A DNA stretch of 64,000 nucleotides, from assembly GCF_041410465.1 (NCBI RefSeq), contig NZ_CP166961.1, positions 2,294,001 through 2,358,000 of the forward strand, written 5' to 3'. Below, one piece after another: positions 8,867 through 17,836 of this stretch; the first letter of the stretch is position 1; each line of letters starts with the position of its first letter. This DNA comes from Thalassotalea sp. 273M-4 (lineage in GTDB: Bacteria; Pseudomonadota; Gammaproteobacteria; Enterobacterales; Alteromonadaceae). The translations under genes were made by a program, and so were the position numbers. The notes beneath the pieces are model-generated. The model did not search any database, was not told the DNA's origin, and was given only the letters and a program-made list of their open reading frames with translations.

Positions 8867-9457
8867 ATGCACATTGCTTTAGTTTTGGCAGCAGGAATTT
8901 CGAGTCGATACGGCAGTGATAAGCGTTTATCATCCCCTGAACATTTAACGAAACCTTTGTTATTGCAAACCTTAGAGTCGGTAAAACCGCATTATGATAT
9001 GTTGTTTGTTATTCAAAACGCACAAGACCAACACATTGCCAAATTACTCGGCAACCAAGATGTGTTTGTCCTGACCGCCCCGTCTTCACCTATAGGTTTA
9101 GGCCACAGCATTGCCGCTGGCGTTCAACAGATTCAGAAATTATTGCCAGCAACCTCAGTTCAAACGTTAACCCTACTGCTCGCCGATATGCCTTTTATTC
9201 AGCCGTCAACAATGGTTAAACTTAAACAGTTTGCTAAGCCAAATCGCATTATCCGACCGAGTTATCAAGGTCAACCTGGACACCCTGTCTGTTTTGGTGT
9301 TGATTATATAGATGATTTATCCAATTTAACCTACCCTCTTGGGGCTAAACCCATTATTGAACAACACAAGCAAAATCTTGTAGAAATAAAAGTTAATGAT
9401 GTTGGGGTCATTAAAGATATTGATACCCCAGCAGATTGGTTAACCAGCCAGCAATAA
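8867..9457 (+). CDS. MobA-like nucleotidyltransferase (MocA/CoxD-type)
   Basis: NTP-transferase-fold protein of 196 residues, probably converting molybdopterin to a dinucleotide form (CTP or GTP). The N-terminal nucleotide-binding motif is LVLAAGISSRYGSDKRL and the metal-binding region LLLADMPF; a C-terminal GQPGHPVCFG motif is typical of MocA-type molybdenum cofactor cytidylyltransferases. GAGG lies about 10 nt before the ATG. Cotranscription with xdhC supports a role in loading a molybdenum hydroxylase. Substrate specificity is inferred. Confidence 0.82.
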   Translation: MHIALVLAAGISSRYGSDKRLSSPEHLTKPLLLQTLESVKPHYDMLFVIQNAQDQHIAKLLGNQDVFVLTAPSSPIGLGHSIAAGVQQIQKLLPATSVQTLTLLLADMPFIQPSTMVKLKQFAKPNRIIRPSYQGQPGHPVCFGVDYIDDLSNLTYPLGAKPIIEQHKQNLVEIKVNDVGVIKDIDTPADWLTSQQ

Positions 9458-9583
9458 TAAACGATGCGAGTTTTATTTAACCCCACGTTGTTGGTTTAGA
9501 TTATTTGAAAGGGTTGAGGGTTTGTATCTTTTTAGATTATTCCCCATCGAGTAAAGTTACAATAGAGAGCTAGCCCCAACGAA

Positions 9584-9631
9584 AATAGTGTGGGGCTATA
9601 ATAGTGTGGAGCTATAATAGTGTAGAGCTAT
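9584..9631 (+). repeat. Three tandem copies of a 16-bp repeat
   Basis: Copies AATAGTGTGGGGCTAT, AATAGTGTGGAGCTAT and AATAGTGTAGAGCTAT follow each other without spacers at 9584, 9600 and 9616, each differing from the next by one base. A degenerate partial copy (AATAGAGAGCTAG) lies just upstream near 9561. It sits between the end of the mobA-like gene and the convergent 118-residue membrane protein gene. No palindrome or known protein-binding motif is evident; it looks like a small minisatellite. Confidence 0.85.
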
Positions 9632-9696
9632 GAGCCATCAATTCGCATTTAACATCGCCGTTATACAGCCGTTTTATAGAGACCTGCTAATACGGC

Positions 9697-10053
9697 TTAA
9701 TTGATAATATTGTTAAACAACAAAGCAGGTAAAATAAATACCGACGCATAAACTAAAGAGCCTGTCGCTATCACCGCAAAGCTGTAAAAAATTGCCTGGG
9801 TAAAAAATATTTGTGGCTTGACGATCGCGCTTTGTGACCAAGCAAGCCTAAAAGTCATTACCTCGTGTTTTAACTGATGAAATAAGCGTTGAATTTTACT
9901 GAATAATTGACCCAAAAATAAAATAAAAACGCCAATGATTATCTCGCTTGCCCCTATATTGAGCATAGAAATTAATTCAGGCCAAAAGGGAGCGACTAGA
10001 ATCATAAAAATGACAATAATAATTTTTTTATAGTTACTTAACCCTGACCACAT
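9697..10053 (-). CDS. Hypothetical inner-membrane protein (118 aa)
   Basis: No family recognised. The product has hydrophobic segments at about residues 10-27 and 35-50, a basic amphipathic stretch (FSKIQRLFHQLKHEV) and a third hydrophobic segment at about 85-112, so two to three membrane spans are likely. Purine-rich GGGGGA lies just before the ATG. It stands alone, convergent with the xdhC operon. Codon use resembles the neighbours. It may be real but lineage-restricted. Confidence 0.6.
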   Translation of the reverse strand: MWSGLSNYKKIIIVIFMILVAPFWPELISMLNIGASEIIIGVFILFLGQLFSKIQRLFHQLKHEVMTFRLAWSQSAIVKPQIFFTQAIFYSFAVIATGSLVYASVFILPALLFNNIIN

Positions 10054-10625
10054 ACTTCCCCCTTAATGCGGACTTTAGAACGAATTCTTTTAGGTTGATT
10101 ACCACAAAGATAACCGCCTGAAACCTATCATTTGTTCACTCATAAAGGGTAGTAAACAATTTCCTTTACATCAATTTTTAAATCAAACTTTACCACCACA
10201 AAAGTCAAGCACAGCAAGGGCTACAGGCCAACCCTCATCAAAAACACGTCTAGCTATCATTTGATAAACAATTTTTTTTGCAACTCAAACAAGGTGTTAA
10301 AAGCATAACGATAGGGGAATATATAAGTTAAATAATATCGTTTTTCATACGATAAAAAATTATGCACTTTGAAAAAGAAAAGACATTATATTGGATAAAA
10401 TACAGGCATCCGCCGCAAAGCGGTGGTTATAAAAAGACAGAATGCCCCAAATAGTCAAAAAATTGGGACAAAGATAAGTGCAGAAAATGAAGCGACTTAA
10501 CCCCTTAACTTTATCAAAACCCAAGGAGCAACGAAGTAGGATTGTCGCAATCAGGGCCTTATCTTAAAACGTCTACATTCTCGCTGGGTGAGCAAAAGCT
10601 TTATGTGGTTAGGATAAGATTGCTG
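10054..10625. other. AT-rich non-coding stretch
   Basis: About 570 bases without a convincing gene. Visible elements are an inverted repeat TATCGT / ACGATA (about 10337-10355) and a hairpin CCGC-CGCAAA-GCGG (about 10410-10424) inside a wider GGCAT / ATGCC pairing. A CCCAA / TTGGG pair lies shortly after. These could be remnants or a structured RNA, but no promoter-terminator pair was found. A 26-codon frame near 10490 has no ribosome binding site and is not called. Confidence 0.4.
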
Positions 10626-10784
10626 CTAGCGAGTCACTACCCATAAAGCATGAATAATTCCGGGTATGAACATCAACAAACAAAGAAGTATATTAATAAG
10701 TAAGTCTTTACCAACACCTGCCTTTATAAATACGGCAACCGGTGGTAAGAATATGGACAAAATAATTAAAATCAATTGATTCAT
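10626..10784 (-). CDS. YqaE/Pmp3 family small membrane protein (52 aa)
   Basis: Translation of the minus strand from the ATG at 10784 gives 52 residues beginning MNQLILIILSIFLPPVAVF. The second hydrophobic segment is LLINILLCLLMFIPGIIHAL. This two-helix pattern with FLPPVAVF and P-G-I-IHA is typical of the UPF0057/Pmp3 proteolipid family. In yeast and plants the family affects membrane potential and salt or cold tolerance; in bacteria (YqaE, YjcA-like) its role is unclear and it is often stress-induced. AGGCGAG lies about 5 nt before the ATG. It stands alone between two long non-coding stretches. Confidence 0.85.
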   Translation of the reverse strand: MNQLILIILSIFLPPVAVFIKAGVGKDLLINILLCLLMFIPGIIHALWVVTR

Positions 10785-11345
10785 TGTTCTCGCCTATCGT
10801 TTCGTTAATGAATGACACTGTATGAAGTATGAAGAAGCAACCAATACAAAAGGTGCTATTGTATTGCCCTATTCTCCATTATGAGAGTGTGGTTAACACA
10901 CCATTTCCTATGGTTAACGACGAAAATTCGTGAATACACGACAATCAGCTAAAATCCAACACTTTCTGGGACTAAGTTTAGTACAAGTTAAAAAATAATT
11001 TACCTATACCCCCTCTTCTAAGTATGTATTGAACATTAACTGGCTATATTTCTATTTGGCATTAGCCGTTTAACTTTAGCCTTTTAACTTTAGTCATTTA
11101 GCATTAGCTGGCTACATGTATCATAGCTGAGTTTTAAACCACGGCTCACCTTTTTATCCCCTTAGAAACAACAAAATAACAGCAGATAAATTGTGTCTAT
11201 AATGATAAAGACATTAGCCTTTAAAACTACTTTTCAAATGATTGCTCTAGATCAAAAATGCAAGTTAAACTAATGATTTAGATGCTTCTTTGTTGATTTT
11301 GATAAGACTATACTTGATTGAATTTTTTAAAGTCTATTGGAGTAA
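10785..11345. other. Non-coding stretch with degenerate short repeats
   Basis: About 560 bases upstream of the M3 peptidase gene with no gene seen. Around 11035-11115 a loose set of related 13-15-bp words (TTTAACTTTAGCC, TTTTAACTTTAGTCA, TTTAGCATTAGCTGG) repeats head to tail. The first 100 bases should hold the promoter of the YqaE gene and the last 100 that of the peptidase gene. No confident -35/-10 pairs were identified. Confidence 0.4.
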
Positions 11346-13514
11346 ATGATGAAAATTTCTGTTGTTGCGTTAGCAATTTCAACAACGCTACTTCTGGGCG
11401 CCTGTAGTGATAATAATCAAACCGACACTACTGAACGTCTAGATCCTCAAAAACAGGAGCAAGGTATCAAACAAACGAATCCTCTGCTGATCGCTAGTAC
11501 ATTACAGTACCAAACCCCAGATTTTGATGCGATCAAAGATGAACATTTTATGAGTGCTTTTACTCAAGGGATGGCCGAACATTTACAAGAAATTGACGCC
11601 ATAGCCAATAATCCTGAGCCTGCAACTTTTGACAACACTCTGATAGCAATGGAAAAGTCTGGAGCTCTGCTTACTCGTGTGTCTCTGGTATTTTCTAATT
11701 TAGCGGGCACCGACAGCAACGCAGAGCGCCGCGATATTCAAAAAAAAATCGCCCCCTTGCTGGCCGGTCACTATGACAACATCAATTTAAATAGTAAATT
11801 ATTTGCCCGCATTGAAACCCTTTACAACCAACGTGAGCAATTGGGCTTGGATCCTGAATCATTGCGGCTGCTTGAAGTATATCATCGCAACTTCGTCCGA
11901 GCGGGTGCTAAATTAACCGAGCAACAAAAACACGCCATTCGAGCGTTAAATGAAGAACATTCAAACTTAACCACCCAATTTGCCCAAAACCTATTACAAG
12001 AAACGAAAAACATTCAAGTGATTGTTGATAATCTTGAAGAGCTTGATGGGTTATCAGAGTCACAAATTAAAGCGGCTGCAAAAGCGGCTGAGGCATCGGG
12101 TCTTCAGGGTAAATATGCTATAAGCATCACGAATACAACACGCCAGCCTATATTGGCTTCTATACATAATCGCGAACTGCGTAAAAAAATATGGCAAGCA
12201 TCGGCCAATCGAGCCCAAACAGGTGCTACCGACAACCGCAAAATAGTTGCTCGATTAGCCAATTTACGCGCCGAAAAAGCCCAACTGTTGGGCTATGACA
12301 ATTGGGCAAGTTACGGCTTAGAAGCTCAAATGGCGAAAAAGCCACAAGCAGTTTTGGCAATGTTTGGCAGCATGGTACCTGCGGTCGTTGAAAAAGCCAA
12401 AAAAGAAGCCCAAGCCATCCAAACGATGATAGAGATGAAAGGCCATTCGTTTAAGCTCGAACCATGGGATTGGGCCTATTACGCCGAACTAGTACGTCAA
12501 CGACAATACGATTTAGATGAAAATAAAGTAAAACAATATTTTGAATTTAATCGTGTATTACACGATGGCTTGTTCTACACCATGAACCGTTTGTTTGGCA
12601 TTAATTTTAAAGCTCGTCCAGATTTGCCCGTTTATCATCCAGACGTAGAAGCTTATGAACTATTTGATGTAAATGGTGACAGTCTTGCTATTTTCTATGC
12701 CGATTATTTTGCCCGTGACGGTAAACGAGGCGGAGCTTGGATGTCAGCCTTTGTTGGTCAATCTGGCTTACTTGAACAAAAGCCGGTGATTGTTAATGTA
12801 ATGAACATCCCCAAAGGGCCTGAAGGCAGTCCGACATTAGTAAGTTATGACAATGTGACCACTATGTTTCACGAGTTAGGTCATGGTTTACACGGCATGT
12901 TCTCTGATGTTAAGTACCCAACATTGGCAGGGACCGCGGTGTCACGAGATTTTGTTGAATTTCCATCAACTTTCCAAGAGGATTGGGCCGCGCAACCAGA
13001 AATAATCGCAAACTATGCTAAGCACTATAAAACCGGCGAGTCGATTCCAGCGCAATTGCTTGATAAAGTGATTAAATCTCGCAGTTTTAACCAAGGTTTC
13101 GATACGCTTGAATATATGTCTGCGGCTTTGTTGGACATGGAATACCACTCAATTTCCAGCGCCAATAGCATTGATGATATAAATGCCTTTGAAGCCCAAG
13201 CTCTAGCGAAACACGGCGTCGACTTACCCGCAATTCCCCCTCGTTATAAATCAACTTACTTCTCTCATTCTATGGGCGGTGGTTATTCTGCAGGTTATTA
13301 TGCCTATATGTGGAGTGAAATCCTTGCCGCAGATGCCTTTGAATTCATTCAAAACAATGGTGGCTTAAACATTGAAAACGGGATTGAGTTTCGAGAAAAA
13401 ATATTGGCGATTGGAAACTCAAAAAAACCCATGGAAGCCTATAAAGCATTCCGTGGGCAAGAGCCATCGACCGATGCATTATTGATTCGTCGTGGCTTAA
13501 AAACCAAACTGTAG
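11346..13514 (+). CDS. M3 family metallopeptidase lipoprotein (peptidyl-dipeptidase Dcp-like)
   Basis: Zinc peptidase of 722 residues in the Dcp/oligopeptidase A family; Dcp enzymes remove C-terminal dipeptides from peptides. The signal sequence ends in lipobox LGAC (Cys about 20), so it is probably an envelope lipoprotein rather than a cytoplasmic enzyme. The zinc site HELGH is at 509-513 (FHELGHGLHGMF), followed by FVEFPSTFQEDW supplying the third ligand Glu. The C-terminal SHSMGGGYSAGYYAYMWSE motif is typical of Dcp. GGAG lies 3 nt before the first and 6 nt before the second of two adjacent ATGs, so 11349 may be the real start. Monocistronic, with a terminator behind. Confidence 0.92.
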   Translation: MMKISVVALAISTTLLLGACSDNNQTDTTERLDPQKQEQGIKQTNPLLIASTLQYQTPDFDAIKDEHFMSAFTQGMAEHLQEIDAIANNPEPATFDNTLIAMEKSGALLTRVSLVFSNLAGTDSNAERRDIQKKIAPLLAGHYDNINLNSKLFARIETLYNQREQLGLDPESLRLLEVYHRNFVRAGAKLTEQQKHAIRALNEEHSNLTTQFAQNLLQETKNIQVIVDNLEELDGLSESQIKAAAKAAEASGLQGKYAISITNTTRQPILASIHNRELRKKIWQASANRAQTGATDNRKIVARLANLRAEKAQLLGYDNWASYGLEAQMAKKPQAVLAMFGSMVPAVVEKAKKEAQAIQTMIEMKGHSFKLEPWDWAYYAELVRQRQYDLDENKVKQYFEFNRVLHDGLFYTMNRLFGINFKARPDLPVYHPDVEAYELFDVNGDSLAIFYADYFARDGKRGGAWMSAFVGQSGLLEQKPVIVNVMNIPKGPEGSPTLVSYDNVTTMFHELGHGLHGMFSDVKYPTLAGTAVSRDFVEFPSTFQEDWAAQPEIIANYAKHYKTGESIPAQLLDKVIKSRSFNQGFDTLEYMSAALLDMEYHSISSANSIDDINAFEAQALAKHGVDLPAIPPRYKSTYFSHSMGGGYSAGYYAYMWSEILAADAFEFIQNNGGLNIENGIEFREKILAIGNSKKPMEAYKAFRGQEPSTDALLIRRGLKTKL

Positions 13515-13540
13515 TACCTTTGTTGTTACTTGAGTCGGAT

Positions 13541-13566
13541 AAAGCACGTCATTAGGCGTGCTTTTT
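13541..13566 (+). terminator. Terminator of the M3 peptidase gene
   Basis: Stem AAGCACG / CGTGCTT with an 8-nt loop followed by TTTT, 27 bp after the stop codon. Confidence 0.8.
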
Positions 13567-13662
13567 CACCGTTAAACAACCCAGTTTCGTACAAACCGTA
13601 CTGCCCTCAAATTTTCTTTAAAATGGCACGATAATGGTGCGATAATAATAGGCCATTTTAAC

Positions 13663-13881
13663 TTATTTCCAACCGGGTAACCATTTTTGCTTATCTTTTA
13701 AAATCCGCCAATCGATATGGTATTGGTTGTGGCTATACACGGCTTCTAATACACACAAACTGACTTTTTCGGTTTCATCAAATCGAACTTTAGTCACAAT
13801 AAAATGCTTTTCTTTATTTGTTGGACTTACCGCTTGCCATTTACTGTGCAATAGTTTTTTGGGGTTGATTTGGTTCATCAA
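13663..13881 (-). CDS. TIGR02450 family small protein (72 aa)
   Basis: Short conserved protein of unknown function. It shows the family pattern NPKKLLHSKWQAVSPTNKEKHF near the start, with further Trp residues at the end (WRILKDKQKWLPGW). The first two codons are both Met, so the start may be the second. It lies 12 bp downstream of the CIA30-family gene and probably shares its transcript. Confidence 0.78.
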   Translation of the reverse strand: MMNQINPKKLLHSKWQAVSPTNKEKHFIVTKVRFDETEKVSLCVLEAVYSHNQYHIDWRILKDKQKWLPGWK

Positions 13882-13893
13882 ATTTTCGTCGCT

Positions 13894-14448
13894 TTAAGTA
13901 GATTGTAAAAAGCTGATAGACTGCACCATAAGTTGAAATTTGCCTTGTTGTTTTTGCGAAATTAAAAAACCAATTTGGGCGATATCGCTAAATTTTAACG
14001 GCGGTGCATCTGTAATGATACGACCTCTAAAGGTGGCAATAAACTCCTGTTGGTGAAAGTTTATTCGTTGCCAAACCCCTTTTTCGGTGGTGAAATTGAC
14101 CCTGTAGGCAATACCGTCAACGAGGTTATTGGTTCGGATGCGAAACTGATAGGTTTTACCATCGCCTTTAACGAGTAACGAAATTTGCTCACTCGGATGA
14201 GATAAGCGCATAGGACGACGCACCGATGCAAACCCACCATAGTTTTCAAGGGATACATAACCAGAAAAAATACCGTTTTGCTCCCTGACCGCAAAATGAC
14301 TTTGCGACTCCCCACCCATAACCGTATCGTTGATCACAAACCAGTTGTCTTGCTCACTCGATTGGGTAAAAAATATCTCAGACGCTTGCGCAGGGTTTAA
14401 AGATGTCATCATCAAAATAACCAATGTATGTAAAAAATTTCGCGACAT
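13894..14448 (-). CDS. CIA30 family protein, exported
   Basis: Family named after the complex I intermediate-associated protein CIA30 of mitochondria; bacterial members have a galactose-binding-like beta-sandwich and mostly unknown roles. The characteristic motif WFVINDTVMGGESQS is present, followed by LENYGGFASVRRPM and a C-terminal IGFLISQKQQGKF. I chose the ATG at 14448 because GAGG lies 5 nt upstream and it leaves a clean signal peptide (MSRNFLHTLVILMM...PAQA). The frame is open nine codons further upstream. Export suggests a periplasmic role, not complex I assembly in the cytoplasm. Confidence 0.8.
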   Translation of the reverse strand: MSRNFLHTLVILMMTSLNPAQASEIFFTQSSEQDNWFVINDTVMGGESQSHFAVREQNGIFSGYVSLENYGGFASVRRPMRLSHPSEQISLLVKGDGKTYQFRIRTNNLVDGIAYRVNFTTEKGVWQRINFHQQEFIATFRGRIITDAPPLKFSDIAQIGFLISQKQQGKFQLMVQSISFLQST

Positions 14449-14562
14449 GTTGGCCTCACAGTTTATTCCCTGCAAAAGTTGCCCATAAATAATCCGTTAT
14501 CTTTATTGCTATACGCCAATGACACACATATAGATTAGCTTAGACTGAACGAACTTTGGCGT

Positions 14563-15060
14563 TCATTCACTTAAGATATTTTTGGGCACATTGTAACCCT
14601 GTAAATGACAGCATTTTGACGAGAAGTTAAACCATGGCTCAGTACAACAAAATATAGCAACGGCACACGTTGGCATATGCTCAAGATGATCACAGTGCAG
14701 TAAATTAAAACATTCGGTGATATCGGGGTTATGAGTTACCAACACTATGCTTTGAAAAGACTCTGGGGTGGTTTTTATGCACTCTAAAATTGCTCTAGCG
14801 CCGTGAAAATAAAGTTGCTGTTGGGTGATGACGTCGCTCTTGCAGGCTTGCACAAAAGGCGCTAGCCCTAGGGCAGTTTGCTGCGCTCTCTTAGCAGGAC
14901 TTGCATACAGAGCTTTGGCATAAATATTTTGTTGCATTAGCCATTGCCCCATAAGTTTAATGCTTCTTTTGCCTCGACTATTTATAGGGCGCTGGATATC
15001 GGTTAAGGTTGGATCTTTCCAACTGGACTTTGCATGTCGAACCAAGCAAAAAACATTCAT
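14563..15060 (-). CDS. SixA-like histidine phosphatase
   Basis: Histidine phosphatase superfamily protein. The active-site motif is LVRHAKSSW with the phosphate-accepting His. RPINSRGKRS follows, as in SixA, then SPAKRAQQTA and a second catalytic His in LVTHNPDITE. SixA acts on phosphohistidine in ArcB and PTS proteins; this member's substrate is unknown. The start at 15060 lies one base after the stop of the SIMPL gene. A longer frame from 15087 would overlap that gene by 26 bp. The C-terminal part (CCTEPWFNFSSKCCHLQG) is unusually Cys-rich. Confidence 0.8.
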   Translation of the reverse strand: MNVFCLVRHAKSSWKDPTLTDIQRPINSRGKRSIKLMGQWLMQQNIYAKALYASPAKRAQQTALGLAPFVQACKSDVITQQQLYFHGARAILECIKTTPESFQSIVLVTHNPDITECFNLLHCDHLEHMPTCAVAIFCCTEPWFNFSSKCCHLQGYNVPKNILSE

Positions 15061-15061
15061 T

Positions 15062-15784
15062 TTATTGGGCAAGCTTATAAACGACATGTACCTGAGTTTT
15101 TAAGGTGATGTGCTCAGGTACAAAAACCCCCTTATTCGGTCCGCCCTCATTGCTCATTAGGGCCGTAAAGTTGTTTTTATCAAAGCCAAATGAGGCAAAA
15201 AAATCGGCAAACGTGCGATCTTGGCTGATCCCATAAACAGCATCAACTTTGGCGCCAACGGCAGCGGCTATGTTATCTGCGTTGATCCGCGCGTTATTGC
15301 CCGCTTGTTTTATCAGTTCATACTCCAATTGTTGCCGGTCTTTTAAATCAAATTCAGTATTTAGTCTCTCGACATGATCACGATTTAATAAGAAGTCGAT
15401 AATTTGGGGGAAATTATCTAAACGCTGTAAACTCACTTCAAAGCGCTGAGTGACTTCATAGCCTTGGATGGTAATTTGATCATAGGTGAGATTTTGAGAA
15501 CGTCTGGCTTGTTTAGCAATACTAAACGATTTAATGTCCTTATCATTGACCCCTTGTTTTAATAACATAAACAAGATTTTATTGGCGGTGTTGTTAACAT
15601 TATCAAGGGCAGCTTCTGATTCAGCTTCAATGCTAGTAACAACAAAGTTTAATGTTGCTTTGTCGGGTTTAACCTTGATCTCGGCCTGACCCGAGACGGT
15701 AATAAAAGGAAATTCGGGTAAAGCATTTGCCATCACGTTAGAGCCGCAAAGCAAAGCACCGACAAAAAATAAAAACCTAATCAT
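15062..15784 (-). CDS. SIMPL (DUF541) domain periplasmic protein
   Basis: SIMPL-domain proteins such as E. coli YggE are periplasmic, ring-forming and linked to lower oxidative stress. The product from the ATG at 15784 (AGGGGATGGT upstream) is about 240 residues. It has a signal peptide ending NVMANA, then FITVSGQAEIKVKPDKATLNF, the classical beginning of the domain, and YEVTQRFEVSLQRLDNF. The frame stays open 16 codons further upstream but has no signal-like start there. It is followed by the SixA-like gene with one base between. Confidence 0.87.
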   Translation of the reverse strand: MIRFLFFVGALLCGSNVMANALPEFPFITVSGQAEIKVKPDKATLNFVVTSIEAESEAALDNVNNTANKILFMLLKQGVNDKDIKSFSIAKQARRSQNLTYDQITIQGYEVTQRFEVSLQRLDNFPQIIDFLLNRDHVERLNTEFDLKDRQQLEYELIKQAGNNARINADNIAAAVGAKVDAVYGISQDRTFADFFASFGFDKNNFTALMSNEGGPNKGVFVPEHITLKTQVHVVYKLAQ

Positions 15785-15921
15785 ACCATCCCCTACTTTA
15801 GCTGCTTGTTTAAACCCGCAAACGCATCTCATATGCCATTTACTTATACGTTAACAGCGTTTGGCCACTATAAAATCAATACCAAATTATAAGCATAGCA
15901 AAAAGCGCTTCAAGCATAACA

Positions 15922-15952
15922 AAAAGCCCCGACAATAATGTCAGGGCTTTTG
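15922..15952 (-). terminator. Terminator of the ruvAB transcript
   Basis: Stem of AAAAGCCC(T)GACA against TGTC(G)GGGCTTTT with loop TTAT, one internal mismatch and a T-run, 25 bp after the ruvB stop in the direction of transcription. It is nearly symmetric. Confidence 0.8.
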
Positions 15953-15976
15953 GTTATCAACTTAAGTCAAAAACAA

Positions 15977-16984
15977 TTAACGCTTTGGGATATCTAAACC
16001 AAAGTGCAAATAGGCATTATCGCTAACGATACGACCGCGTGGCGTGCGTTGTAAAAAACCTTGTTGAATTAAAAAAGGCTCTATAACATCTTCAATCGTT
16101 TCGCGCTCTTCACCAATGGCTGCGGCGATATTGTCTAAGCCAACGGGGCCACCTGAAAATTTATCAATGATCGCTAATAACAATTTTCTATCCATTAAAT
16201 CAAAGCCTTGGGTATCAACTTCAAGCATGTTTAAGGCTTTTGAGGCGGTATTCTGGTCAGCCTGACCATTATTTTTAATTTCTGCATAGTCTCGTACTCG
16301 GCGTAATAATCGATTGGCAATTCGCGGAGTACCTCGAGAGCGCTTAGCCACTTCTAAGGCGCCTTCGGTCGATAAACTGACATTTAGAAAATGAGCAGAG
16401 CGACTGACAATGTCCGTTAAGTCTTCAACCTTATAAAACTCTAAGCGCTGGACAATGCCAAATCTATCTCTTAACGGCGAAGTTAAAGCGCCGGCGCGAG
16501 TCGTTGCACCAATTAACGTAAACGGGGGTAAATCAAGCTTAATAGAACGCGCTGCAGGCCCCTCACCTATCATGATATCTAATTGATAGTCTTCCATTGC
16601 CGGATACAGAATTTCTTCCACCATGGGGCTTAAACGATGTATTTCGTCAATAAACAACACATCGTTTTCTTCAAGATTGGTTAATAAAGCCGCCAAGTCA
16701 CCAGCTTTTTCCAGAACAGGACCCGATGTCGTACGAATATTTACGCCCATTTCATTTGCCACAATATTGGCTAAGGTGGTTTTGCCCAAGCCTGGTGGGC
16801 CAAAAATCAATAAATGATCTAAGGGTTCGCTGCGTTTTTTAGCCGCAGCGATAAAAATATCCATTTGCTCTTTTACATGATCTTGACCGGTATAGTCAGT
16901 CAACATCTTTGGCCGAATGGCACGATCGATGGTTTCTTCTTCTCGTGTCATGGTCGGCTGTATCAAGCGGTCGGCTTCTATCAT
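15977..16984 (-). CDS. ruvB: Holliday junction branch migration ATPase RuvB
   Basis: Hexameric AAA+ motor that drives branch migration with RuvA. The 335-residue product has Walker [12 protein letters not shown] (about 63), Walker [11 protein letters not shown], sensor [17 protein letters not shown] and a C-terminal winged-helix domain ([17 protein letters not shown]). Forty bp downstream of ruvA and cotranscribed with it. Full normal length. Confidence 0.98.
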   Translation of the reverse strand: MIEADRLIQPTMTREEETIDRAIRPKMLTDYTGQDHVKEQMDIFIAAAKKRSEPLDHLLIFGPPGLGKTTLANIVANEMGVNIRTTSGPVLEKAGDLAALLTNLEENDVLFIDEIHRLSPMVEEILYPAMEDYQLDIMIGEGPAARSIKLDLPPFTLIGATTRAGALTSPLRDRFGIVQRLEFYKVEDLTDIVSRSAHFLNVSLSTEGALEVAKRSRGTPRIANRLLRRVRDYAEIKNNGQADQNTASKALNMLEVDTQGFDLMDRKLLLAIIDKFSGGPVGLDNIAAAIGEERETIEDVIEPFLIQQGFLQRTPRGRIVSDNAYLHFGLDIPKR

Positions 16985-17024
16985 TGTTTACTACCAATAG
17001 TTAATAAGATATTCAAAGGCTATA

Positions 17025-17651
17025 TTACAGCATCGATTTTAACGCGTCACGAATAAGTTCTTCGGAGCTTTTATCACTATCAAACACCGATTTCACCGCT
17101 TTTTCGGCTTGCATTTGTTTATAACCTAAAGAGGTTAAGGCCGTAATGGCATCGTCTTTGCTGCTGGCGGTGGTGATTAAACTTGGTGCTTCACCAATGT
17201 CATCAATAGAAATCGCATGACTACTTGGCATTGGCAACTCTTGCCCCCAATCTTTAAGCTTATCTCGCATTTCAACCAGTAAACGCTCGGCGGTTTTTTT
17301 ACCGACACCTGGTATTTTTACGATGGTGCCCACATCGTCTAAATTCACACATTGCACAAACTGCCCTGCCGACATATTGGATAAAATAGCCAACGCCAGT
17401 TTTGGCCCGACCCCATTAACTTTTATTAATAAACGGAACAGCTTACGCTCAGTTGTATTGGCAAAGCCATAAAGCAATTGTGCATCTTCACGAACAACAA
17501 AGTGGGTATATATAACGGCTTCTTGCTCAAGTTTTGGTAAATGATAAAAGCTGGTCATTGGTAAAGTGACCTCGTAACCAACGCCTGCGCATTCAATGAC
17601 GATTTCGGGGGCTTGTTTTTCGACTAATATGCCGCGTAATCTACCTATCAC
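17025..17651 (-). CDS. ruvA: Holliday junction DNA-binding protein RuvA
   Basis: Tetrameric junction-binding subunit. The 208-residue product has the N-terminal OB-fold ([16 protein letters not shown]), two helix-hairpin-helix motifs ([14 protein letters not shown] and [13 protein letters not shown]) and a C-terminal domain that binds RuvB ([17 protein letters not shown]). Directly precedes ruvB. The upstream neighbour is the outer-membrane protein gene, which ends with its own terminator. Confidence 0.98.
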   Translation of the reverse strand: MIGRLRGILVEKQAPEIVIECAGVGYEVTLPMTSFYHLPKLEQEAVIYTHFVVREDAQLLYGFANTTERKLFRLLIKVNGVGPKLALAILSNMSAGQFVQCVNLDDVGTIVKIPGVGKKTAERLLVEMRDKLKDWGQELPMPSSHAISIDDIGEAPSLITTASSKDDAITALTSLGYKQMQAEKAVKSVFDSDKSSEELIRDALKSML

Positions 17652-17788
17652 GATGTATCCTAGGGGGTAAACTTATAAAAGCACACAATAACACTGTATA
17701 AATATATAGTAAAGAGGAGGGTAAACAAAAGGAAATAAGATAACGGGGGAATGGATGGGTCACAAAATAACAGCGACAAAGGCTGTAA

Positions 17789-17816
17789 AAGCTACCGCCA
17801 ACTTGACCGGTAGCTT
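17789..17816 (-). terminator. Terminator after the outer-membrane protein gene
   Basis: Nine-bp stem AAGCTACCG / CGGTAGCTT with a 10-nt loop and a short T-run on the minus strand, 20 bp after the stop codon. It separates the OMP gene from ruvA, so ruvAB needs its own promoter in 17652-17788. Confidence 0.75.
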
Positions 17817-17836
17817 AAGCATATTAAAGCACGAAC

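Noticed and set aside
10410..10470. Cyclic-di-GMP or other known riboswitch
   Set aside because: The hairpins do not match the GEMM consensus and no suitable gene lies downstream on the plus strand.
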